This document shows positions 57,225-64,000 of a DNA stretch of 64,000 bases, in pieces. Under the pieces are notes generated by a model. It worked only from the letters and a program-made list of their open reading frames with translations, had not been told where the DNA came from and ran no database searches. The position numbers and the translations under genes were made by a program. Source of the stretch: Pseudomonas orientalis (GTDB lineage Bacteria > Pseudomonadota > Gammaproteobacteria > Pseudomonadales > Pseudomonadaceae). The stretch is taken from assembly GCF_022807995.1 (NCBI RefSeq), contig NZ_CP094351.1:706001-770000 (forward strand), in the 5' to 3' direction. Numbering within the stretch: the stretch's first letter is position 1; each line of letters begins with the position of its first letter.

Positions 57225-57806
57225 TCAGCGTTGCAGCAGGATACGTCCCCGGCTCAGGTCGGCGAGCTGGGCTTGCAAGGTGTCAATGTGGGCTTCGCCC
57301 AGGGCCAGTTGCAACTCCACGCCGTTGGCGGTGAAGGTCTCTTCCACGACCAGCCCGTCCAGTTCGGCAACGCGCAGCTTCAGCAGGTTCAATTCGGAGA
57401 AACCGCAGGCGCACCTTAGCGGTACACGATTGATCAGTTCAATGCGCTCGGCATTCTGCAGGCACTTATTCGCGCCGCCGCCGTAGGCTCGGGCCAGACC
57501 ACCGGTGCCCAGTTGAATCCCGCCGTACCAGCGGATCACCAGCACGACGACTTGATCAAAGCCTTGCGCCTCGATGGCCGCCAGAATCGGTCGCCCGGCG
57601 GTGCCGCCGGGTTCGCCGTCGTCGTGGCTGCGGTATAGGTCGGCCAGCTTCCAGGCCCAGCAGTTGTGCGTCGCGTTAAGGTCGCTGTGCTGCTCGATAA
57701 ATGCCTGGGCGTCCTGCGCGCTGGTGATCGGCGCCGCGAGGGTGATAAAGCGGCTTTTGCGTATTTCTTCACGAAATTCGCAAAAGCCTGTCAGCGTGAA
57801 TGGCAT
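57225..57806 (-). CDS. YigZ/IMPACT family protein
   Basis: Member of the UPF0029 family, 193 residues. The N-terminal domain has KSRFITLAAPITSAQDAQAFIEQ. The conserved core HNCWAWKLADLYRSHDDGEPGGTAGRPIL and VVIRWYGGIQLGTGGLARAYG is followed by a C-terminal ferredoxin-like domain. The fold is related to ribosomal protein S5 domain 2; the function is uncertain, with links to translation control in IMPACT. It is 12 bases downstream of the TetR gene. Confidence 0.93.
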   Translation of the reverse strand: MPFTLTGFCEFREEIRKSRFITLAAPITSAQDAQAFIEQHSDLNATHNCWAWKLADLYRSHDDGEPGGTAGRPILAAIEAQGFDQVVVLVIRWYGGIQLGTGGLARAYGGGANKCLQNAERIELINRVPLRCACGFSELNLLKLRVAELDGLVVEETFTANGVELQLALGEAHIDTLQAQLADLSRGRILLQR

Positions 57807-57818
57807 AAGTCGCTTCGT

Positions 57819-58478
57819 TTATAAGGCCGGCTTGATGCCACAGCCTTTGAGAATGATGTGAATCAGGTTGGTGCCGGCGTCCTCCATATCCTGCTTGGTC
57901 AGCTTAGTGCGACCGGTGACGCGGCAGATCTGGGTGGCGAAGTCGGCATAATGCTGGGTGCTGCCCCACAGCAGGAAAATCAGGTGCACCGGGTCGATGG
58001 GGTCCATCTTGCCGGCATCGATCCAGGCCTGGAACACGGCTGCACGGCCGCTGAACCAGGCGCGGTAGTCCTGGCTGAAATATTCGGTGAGGCATTCGCC
58101 GCCGCTGATGATCTCCATGGCGAAGATCCGCGAGGCCTGTGGCTGGCGTCGCGAGAATTCCATCTTGGTGCGGATGTACCGTGAGAGGGCCACGGCCGGG
58201 TCGTCTTCGGCGGTCAGCGCGTTGAACGTGCTGTCCCACAATTCGAGGATATTGCTGAGTACCGCAATGTACAGGCCCAGCTTGTTGGTGAAGTAATAGT
58301 GCAAGTTGGCTTTGGGCAGCCCGGCACTGGCAGCGATGGTGTTCATGCTGGTGCCCTTGTAGCCATGGCGCGCGAATTCATCTTCAGCCGCCTGTAGAAT
58401 CGCTTGTTCGTTCTTTTGCCGAATGCGGCTGGCGGGTTTACCGGCGTGGTTGCTGTGGGCAGGAACTTCGAGGCTCAT
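57819..58478 (-). CDS. TetR-family regulator, RutR-like
   Basis: The 219-residue protein has a TetR helix-turn-helix (QAILQAAEDEFARHGYKGTSMNTIAASAGLPKANLHYYF). Its C-terminal ligand domain has FAMEIISGGECLTEYF and WIDAGKMDPIDPVHLIFLLWGSTQHYADF, closely fitting the RutR/YcdC C-terminal family. E. coli RutR senses uracil and thymine. The start at ATG 58478 is preferred over an upstream one. It sits next to the NCS2 permease gene, which it may control together with its own operon; ligand inferred. Confidence 0.92.
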   Translation of the reverse strand: MSLEVPAHSNHAGKPASRIRQKNEQAILQAAEDEFARHGYKGTSMNTIAASAGLPKANLHYYFTNKLGLYIAVLSNILELWDSTFNALTAEDDPAVALSRYIRTKMEFSRRQPQASRIFAMEIISGGECLTEYFSQDYRAWFSGRAAVFQAWIDAGKMDPIDPVHLIFLLWGSTQHYADFATQICRVTGRTKLTKQDMEDAGTNLIHIILKGCGIKPAL

Positions 58479-58565
58479 GGAGGTTTCCGTGCTGATCGAT
58501 AGAGGCGACGTGTGCACAGATAACCCACCCTAAAGCCTCAGACAAGTGTTGATGCAATAAAACCG

Positions 58566-59960
58566 TCAAAGCGTTTCCAGGGCGTCGCTTTCTGCTGTGT
58601 GGTTCGCAGCGGTGTGAGTGGTCTTGGCCTCGGGTAACAGCAGGCACAGCACAATGGCGGTCAGGCCGCCGCTGGTGATGGCGGAGTCGAACAGGTTCTG
58701 CACCAGGGTTGGCATCAGGTGCAACAGATTGGGTTGGGCGGCGATGCCCAAGCCGACACCGAAGGAGGTGGCGATGATCAGCATGCTGCGTCGGTCCAGC
58801 GGTGCCTGGGCCAGGATGCGCACCCCGGCTGCGGCGACGCTGCCGAACATGACCAGGGTTGCACCGCCCAGCACCGGTTTGGGGATTTGCTGCAACACCG
58901 CGCCGATCATGGGAAACAACCCGAGGCACACCAGCACCACACCGATGTACAAGCCGACATAGCGGCTGGCCACGCCGGTGAGTTGGATCACCCCGTTGTT
59001 TTGCGCGAAGGTGGTGTTGGGGAAGGCGCTGAACGTGGCGGCGATCATGCAACTGACGCCATCCCCGAGCACGCCGCCTTTGAGTCGGCTTATATAAGAG
59101 GCACCGCTGATGGGTTGGCGGGCGATCATGCAGTTGGCGGTGAGGTCTCCGACGGTTTCGATGCTGCTGATCAGATAAATCAGCGCGATCGGCAGGAAGG
59201 CGCTCCAGTCGAAGTTGAAACCAAAGCGAAACGGTACCGGCAGGCTGATCAGAGGCACGTCGGGTAATGCCTGGGGCACCAGCTTGCCACTGAACCAGGC
59301 GGCCAGGCTGCCCAGGGCCAGGCCGATGATGATGGCCGAGAGGCGTACCCAGGGCGTGTTCGAGCGGTTGAGCAGAATGATCGTCAGCACCACGAACAGG
59401 CCCAGGGCCAGGTTGATGGGGGCGCCGAAGTCAGGAGCGTTGAACCCGCCGCCCAGGTCGGTGATGCCGACTTTTATCAGGCTGATACCGATCAGCGTAA
59501 TCACGATCCCGGTCACCAGGGGCGTGATGACCCGGCGCAGTTGGCCGATAAAGCGGCTCAGCACGATCTGCACCAGGGCGCCGAAAAAGCACACGCCGAA
59601 AATCATCGCCAGGATGTCCTCAGGGCTGCCGCCGCGTTGCTTGACCAGGAAACCGGCGGACAGCACCGCGCCCAGGAACGCAAAGCTGGTGCCTTGCAGG
59701 CAGATCATTCCGGCGCCGATACCAAACGGCCTGCGCGCCTGGATGAACGTGCCGACGCCGGAGACCATCAGCGCCATGCTGATCAAATAGGGCAGGTGCG
59801 CGGTGAGGCCCAGGGTGGAACCGATGATCAAGGGCGGTGTGATGATACCGACGAACGCGGCCAGCACATGTTGCAGGGCGGCCAGCAGGGCGGGCAGTGG
59901 CTTCGGGCGATCATCGAGGCCGTAGATCAAGTCGTTGGGGCTGGAGGATTCTGGCGGCAT
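58566..59960 (-). CDS. NCS2 family purine permease
   Basis: Inner-membrane xanthine/urate-type symporter, 464 residues with about fourteen membrane segments. The NCS2 signature is in AQNNGVIQLTGVASRYVG, with IETVGDLTANCMIA for substrate contact and QHVLAAFVGIITPPLI near the start. These fit the XanP/UacT branch. The ATG at 59960 is preferred over a TTG three codons before it. A purine import role fits the purine deaminases nearby. The RutR-like gene lies downstream on the same strand. Confidence 0.92.
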   Translation of the reverse strand: MPPESSSPNDLIYGLDDRPKPLPALLAALQHVLAAFVGIITPPLIIGSTLGLTAHLPYLISMALMVSGVGTFIQARRPFGIGAGMICLQGTSFAFLGAVLSAGFLVKQRGGSPEDILAMIFGVCFFGALVQIVLSRFIGQLRRVITPLVTGIVITLIGISLIKVGITDLGGGFNAPDFGAPINLALGLFVVLTIILLNRSNTPWVRLSAIIIGLALGSLAAWFSGKLVPQALPDVPLISLPVPFRFGFNFDWSAFLPIALIYLISSIETVGDLTANCMIARQPISGASYISRLKGGVLGDGVSCMIAATFSAFPNTTFAQNNGVIQLTGVASRYVGLYIGVVLVCLGLFPMIGAVLQQIPKPVLGGATLVMFGSVAAAGVRILAQAPLDRRSMLIIATSFGVGLGIAAQPNLLHLMPTLVQNLFDSAITSGGLTAIVLCLLLPEAKTTHTAANHTAESDALETL

Positions 59961-60046
59961 GGCGGTCAACTCGGGGCGGACGGTTCAAGGTCCTTGTGCC
60001 TTGCAAAAAACTGTCCATCTGCTCAGCTTTTTGCGCAACGCCCGAA

Positions 60047-60967
60047 TTAGCGCGTTGCCGCCAGGCTTTGCAGGAAACTTTCCAGCACCAAATGGGGGCG
60101 ACGGCCCTTGCGCGTGACCGATGCCAGGCTCAAATCGTAAAACCGTGTAGCCGGTTTCAGCGCGCGCAGTCGGCCTTGCTGTACCCACAGGCTGGCATAG
60201 TGATCGGGAAGGTAGCCGATATAGCGCCCGGTGAGGATCAGGAACGCCATGCCCTCACGGTCGGAGGCACTCGCCGTGCAATTGAGTGCCTGATAATGAG
60301 CCTGGATCTCGGCGGGCAAACGAAAGGTGGGTGCGATGGCGTCCTGGCCGTCGACCCGCGCGTCATCCAGTTGTTTGTCGTCGGCATAAAACAGCGGATG
60401 CCCGACCGCGCAATAAAGCAGCGAGCGCTCGCTGTACAGCGGTTGGTACTCCAGGCCCGACAACGCGCTGGCCTGGGGCACCACGCCGACATGCAGACGG
60501 CCGTCGAGGACACCTTGCTCGACTTCACTGGGGGCGATCATGCGGATCTGAATCTGCACGTCCGGGCCGCGCTCCTTCAACTGCGCCAGGGCGTGGGTGA
60601 TGCGCATGTGGGGCAGGGTGACGAGGTTGTCGGTCAGGCCGATGATCAGCTCGCCGCGCAAGTGCTGGTGCAGACCGTTGACTTCGGTGCGAAAACTTTC
60701 CAGGGCGCTCAACAGTTGCAACGCCGACTGATAAACCTCGCGGCCTTCTTCCGTCAGCGAGAACCCCGCTCGGCCGCGTTGACAGAGCCTCAGCCCGAGG
60801 CGCTGTTCCAGGTCGCTCATTTGCTGGCTGATGGCCGAACGGCCTATGCCCAGTACGGTTTCCGCCGCTGAAAAGCCGCCGCATTCCACCACACTGCGAA
60901 AGATGCGCAGCAAGCGGATATCGAAGTCGCTGACTTGGGCCAGCGGATCGGGTCGACGGCTGCTCAT
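60047..60967 (-). CDS. bauR: LysR-family regulator of beta-alanine use, BauR-like
   Basis: The 306-residue protein has a LysR N-terminal helix-turn-helix (IRLLRIFRSVVECGGFSAAETVLGIGRSAISQQMSDLE) and a substrate domain. It diverges from bauA across 126 bases, the same layout as bauR/bauA in P. aeruginosa, where BauR activates beta-alanine catabolism. The ATG at 60967 is used. The symbol rests on this synteny. Confidence 0.85.
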   Translation of the reverse strand: MSSRRPDPLAQVSDFDIRLLRIFRSVVECGGFSAAETVLGIGRSAISQQMSDLEQRLGLRLCQRGRAGFSLTEEGREVYQSALQLLSALESFRTEVNGLHQHLRGELIIGLTDNLVTLPHMRITHALAQLKERGPDVQIQIRMIAPSEVEQGVLDGRLHVGVVPQASALSGLEYQPLYSERSLLYCAVGHPLFYADDKQLDDARVDGQDAIAPTFRLPAEIQAHYQALNCTASASDREGMAFLILTGRYIGYLPDHYASLWVQQGRLRALKPATRFYDLSLASVTRKGRRPHLVLESFLQSLAATR

Positions 60968-61093
60968 AGTTTAGTGAAGGCCTGACTGAAGGTTATAAAA
61001 GTTGGATTTCATCGACTTTATCGCCGTGGCAACTTAGCCGCAACCACGCTTTTTCAATCCCGACGCTGCCTTTTGCCTTGCGAGGTTTTGCCG

Positions 61094-62443
61094 ATGAACA
61101 TGCCGGAAAACGCCCCATCATCCCTGGCCAGCCAACTCAAGCTGGATGCTCACTGGATGCCTTATACCGCCAACCGTAACTTTCAGCGCGATCCGCGCCT
61201 GATCGTCGCCGCCGAAGGCAGCTGGTTGACCGATGACAAGGGGCGCAAGGTCTATGACTCGTTGTCAGGCCTGTGGACCTGCGGCGCCGGGCATACGCGC
61301 AAGGAGATTCAGGAGGCGGTGGCCAGGCAGTTGGGTACCCTGGACTACTCTCCGGGCTTCCAATACGGTCATCCGCTGTCCTTTCAACTGGCGGAAAAGA
61401 TTACCGACCTGACCCCAGGCAACCTCAACCATGTGTTCTTCACCGACTCCGGCTCCGAGTGCGCCGATACCGCCGTGAAGATGGTGCGCGCCTACTGGCG
61501 CCTGAAGGGCCAGGCCACCAAGACCAAGATGATTGGCCGCGCCCGTGGCTACCATGGTGTGAACATCGCCGGCACCAGCCTTGGCGGCGTCAACGGTAAC
61601 CGCAAGCTGTTTGGTCAGGCGATGATGGATGTTGATCACCTGCCCCATACGTTGCTGGCGAGCAATGCCTTCTCCCGTGGCATGCCGGAGCAGGGCGGTA
61701 TTGCGTTGGCCGATGAGTTGCTCAAGCTGATCGAACTGCATGACGCGTCAAACATCGCTGCGGTGTTTGTCGAGCCCATGGCCGGCTCCGCAGGCGTGTT
61801 GGTGCCGCCACAGGGCTATCTCAAGCGCCTGCGCGAAATCTGCGACCAGCACAACATCCTGTTGGTATTCGACGAAGTGATCACGGGTTTCGGCCGCACC
61901 GGTTCGATGTTCGGCGCCGACAGCTTCGGTGTGACTCCGGACTTGATGTGCATCGCCAAGCAAGTCACCAACGGCGCGATTCCGATGGGCGCGGTGATTG
62001 CCAGCAGCGAGATCTATCAGACTTTCATGAACCAGGCGACGCCGGAGTACGCGGTGGAGTTTCCCCACGGTTACACCTACTCGGCGCACCCGGTGGCCTG
62101 TGCTGCCGGCCTCGCGGCCCTGGACCTGCTGCAGAAGGAAAGCCTCGTGCAGAGCGTAGCCGAAATCGCACCGCACTTTGAGAATGCGCTGCATGGCTTG
62201 AAGGGCAGCAAGAACGTGATTGATATTCGTAATTACGGCCTGGCCGGAGCGATCCAGATTGCGCCGCGTGACGGTGACGCCATCGTGCGTCCTTTCGAGG
62301 CCGGCATGGCGCTGTGGAGGGCCGGTTTCTACGTGCGCTTTGGCGGTGACACCCTGCAGTTCGGGCCAACCTTCAACAGCAAGCCCCAGGACCTGGATCG
62401 CCTGTTCGACGCGGTCGGTGAAGTGCTGAACAAGATCGACTGA
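61094..62443 (+). CDS. bauA: Beta-alanine:pyruvate transaminase
   Basis: Class III PLP aminotransferase that moves the amino group of beta-alanine to pyruvate, giving malonate semialdehyde. The 449-residue protein opens LDAHWMPYTANRNFQRDPR, typical of omega-amino-acid:pyruvate enzymes. It has GAGHTRKEIQEAV, FTDSGSECADTAVKM and the metal/cofactor Asp in LVFDEVITGFGRTG. The PLP Lys is K289 in CIAKQVTNGAIPMG. The ATG at 61094 follows GAGG and is preferred over an ATG at 61073. The semialdehyde goes to the next gene's product. Confidence 0.94.
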   Translation: MNMPENAPSSLASQLKLDAHWMPYTANRNFQRDPRLIVAAEGSWLTDDKGRKVYDSLSGLWTCGAGHTRKEIQEAVARQLGTLDYSPGFQYGHPLSFQLAEKITDLTPGNLNHVFFTDSGSECADTAVKMVRAYWRLKGQATKTKMIGRARGYHGVNIAGTSLGGVNGNRKLFGQAMMDVDHLPHTLLASNAFSRGMPEQGGIALADELLKLIELHDASNIAAVFVEPMAGSAGVLVPPQGYLKRLREICDQHNILLVFDEVITGFGRTGSMFGADSFGVTPDLMCIAKQVTNGAIPMGAVIASSEIYQTFMNQATPEYAVEFPHGYTYSAHPVACAAGLAALDLLQKESLVQSVAEIAPHFENALHGLKGSKNVIDIRNYGLAGAIQIAPRDGDAIVRPFEAGMALWRAGFYVRFGGDTLQFGPTFNSKPQDLDRLFDAVGEVLNKID

Positions 62444-62482
62444 TTTCTCCTTCTATATAGAACAACTTTTCAGGAGCCCTGC

Positions 62483-63976
62483 ATGAGCCTTATCCAGCAT
62501 TTGATCAACGGTGAATTGGTCAGTGACAGCGGTCGGAGTGCCGACGTGTTCAACCCGTCCACTGGTCAAGTGATTCACCAGGTACCGTTGGCCAGTCGCG
62601 AAACCATCCAACGGGCGATCGATTCGGCCAAGGCGGCATTCCCGGCCTGGCGTAACACGCCTGCGGCCAAGCGTGCGCAGGTGATGTTTCGTTTCAAGCA
62701 GTTGCTGGAGCAGAACGAAGCCCGTATCTCGCAGTTGATCAGCGAAGAGCACGGCAAGACGTTGGAGGATGCCGCCGGTGAGTTGAAGCGCGGGATCGAG
62801 AACGTGGAGTACGCGTGCTCGGCGCCGGAGATTCTCAAGGGCGAATACAGCCGCAACGTGGGCCCGAACATTGATGCCTGGTCGGATTTCCAGCCATTGG
62901 GCGTAGTGGCGGGTATTACGCCGTTCAACTTCCCGGCAATGGTGCCGTTGTGGATGTATCCACTGGCGATTGTGTGCGGTAACTGTTTCATCCTCAAACC
63001 GTCGGAGCGCGACCCCAGTTCAACGTTGCTGATCGCACAATTGCTGCAGGAAGCGGGACTGCCTAAAGGCGTGCTGAGCGTGGTGCATGGCGACAAGGGC
63101 GCGGTGGATGCATTGATCGAGGCGCCAGAGGTAAAAGCGCTGAGTTTTGTAGGATCCACGCCAATTGCCGAGTACATCTATTCCGAAGCGACCCGGCGTG
63201 GCAAGCGCGTGCAGGCACTGGGTGGGGCGAAGAACCACGCGGTGTTGATGCCGGACGCGGACCTGGATAACGCCGTCAGCGCCTTGATGGGCGCTGCATA
63301 TGGTTCCTGCGGTGAACGCTGCATGGCGATCTCGGTGGCGGTGTGCGTGGGTGACCAGGTGGCGGATGCGTTGATTGCCAAGCTGGTGCCACAGATCAAG
63401 GCGCTGAAGATCGGAGCGGGCACCACCTGTGGTCTGGATATGGGACCGCTGGTGACGGGGCAGGCGCGGGATAAGGTCAGTGGCTATATAGAAGACGGTG
63501 TGTCAGCGGGAGCCGAGTTGGTCGTTGATGGTCGTGGCCTGAGCGTCACCGGGCATGAAGAAGGGTTCTTCCTCGGTGGTAGCCTGTTCGATCGCGTGAC
63601 CCCCGCGATGCGTATCTATAAAGAAGAGATCTTTGGCCCGGTGTTGTGCGTGGTGCGTGTAGCCAGCCTGGAAGCTGCGATGCAGTTGATCAACGATCAT
63701 GAGTACGGCAACGGTACTTGTATCTTCACCCGTGACGGTGAGGCGGCGCGTCTGTTTTGTGACGAGATCGAAGTGGGCATGGTGGGGGTTAACGTTCCAC
63801 TGCCGGTGCCCGTGGCTTATCACAGCTTTGGTGGCTGGAAGCGCTCGCTGTTTGGCGACTTGCACGCCTATGGGCCGGATGGGGTGCGTTTCTATACCCG
63901 TCGCAAGGCCATCACTCAACGTTGGCCGCAACGGGCCAGCCATGAAGCCTCGCAATTTGCTTTCCCAAGCTTGTAA
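62483..63976 (+). CDS. bauC: Malonate/methylmalonate semialdehyde dehydrogenase (CoA-acylating)
   Basis: Oxidises malonate semialdehyde to acetyl-CoA with loss of CO2. The 497-residue protein has aldehyde-dehydrogenase features: GVVAGITPFNFPAMVPLWM, the glycine motif SFVGSTPIAEYIY and the nucleophile C280 in SCGERCMAIS. The last pattern is that of MMSDH rather than common aldehyde dehydrogenases. A CAGGAG site precedes the ATG. It follows bauA by 39 bases. P. aeruginosa has bauB between these genes; none is seen here. The same protein is often named MmsA/IolA. Confidence 0.92.
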   Translation: MSLIQHLINGELVSDSGRSADVFNPSTGQVIHQVPLASRETIQRAIDSAKAAFPAWRNTPAAKRAQVMFRFKQLLEQNEARISQLISEEHGKTLEDAAGELKRGIENVEYACSAPEILKGEYSRNVGPNIDAWSDFQPLGVVAGITPFNFPAMVPLWMYPLAIVCGNCFILKPSERDPSSTLLIAQLLQEAGLPKGVLSVVHGDKGAVDALIEAPEVKALSFVGSTPIAEYIYSEATRRGKRVQALGGAKNHAVLMPDADLDNAVSALMGAAYGSCGERCMAISVAVCVGDQVADALIAKLVPQIKALKIGAGTTCGLDMGPLVTGQARDKVSGYIEDGVSAGAELVVDGRGLSVTGHEEGFFLGGSLFDRVTPAMRIYKEEIFGPVLCVVRVASLEAAMQLINDHEYGNGTCIFTRDGEAARLFCDEIEVGMVGVNVPLPVPVAYHSFGGWKRSLFGDLHAYGPDGVRFYTRRKAITQRWPQRASHEASQFAFPSL

Positions 63977-64000
63977 GGCTCGGTAGTTAGAAGGCCGGCC

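Overview
The window is typical of a fluorescent Pseudomonas (P. fluorescens group). It is GC-rich and densely coded. Its gene order matches blocks known from P. aeruginosa: accB-aroQ-ctpL-gcbA-DUF2333-nudix-sui1-speA, the rcp/tad/flp pilus locus with PprAB, copA-cueR with copZ, and the bauR/bauA/bauC region near the purine deaminases. Many intergenic gaps hold the short palindromic repeats (TGTGGGAGGGGGC... and TGTAGGAGCGAGC...) that are abundant in this group. No phage, insertion sequence, CRISPR array, rRNA or tRNA was recognised.

Layout. 1-9.4 kb: fatty-acid and shikimate genes (accB, aroQ), a CtpL-like chemoreceptor next to a GcbA-like diguanylate cyclase, a DUF2333-Nudix pair, a SUI1/YciH factor and arginine decarboxylase. 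9.4-19.4 kb: a MATE exporter, a composite repeat region, and a bacterial alpha-2-macroglobulin lipoprotein paired with penicillin-binding protein 1C. 19.4-22.6 kb: a MazG-like protein overlapping the tRNA methyltransferase gene cmoM, two DUF4136 lipoproteins, and a second composite repeat region. 22.6-37.8 kb: a complete Tad/Flp type IVb pilus locus. It has tadG, the PprA kinase and PprB regulator, the prepilin peptidase FppA, a TadE/F pseudopilin, the operon rcpC-rcpA-tadZ-tadA-tadB-tadC-tadD-DUF3613, the pilin flp, and a stand-alone receiver protein behind flp. 37.8-42.5 kb: a beta-oxidation-like trio (MaoC hydratase, long FabG, thiolase) and a RIO-type kinase. 42.6-46.1 kb: a copper module (copA-cueR, copZ, a small secreted protein) with two recognisable CueR-type promoters. 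46.1-54.8 kb: two MFS transporters, a quinone-reductase/ABM pair beside a LysR regulator, an ArsR-like regulator, an adenosine/adenine deaminase and a ChaA-type antiporter. 54.9-64 kb: 8-oxoguanine deaminase, an SDR, a YigZ protein, a RutR-like TetR regulator, an NCS2 purine permease, and the beta-alanine catabolic genes bauR/bauA/bauC.

Most genes are conserved Pseudomonas core or near-core functions, and I found no convincing new enzyme system. The least explained structure is a dispersed element of about 330-370 bp, present twice (11011-11338 and 21891-22263) with a degraded third end near 22508. Each full copy can fold into a tight three-way junction (23-bp outer stem, 14-bp and 9-bp inner hairpins) and is embedded in fragments of the short palindromic repeats. 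Other points worth checking are the receiver-only protein co-directional with flp, a perfect symmetric CueR palindrome that could fire both ways between copZ and a small secreted protein, and a rare expanded-loop form of the short repeat found at two loci.
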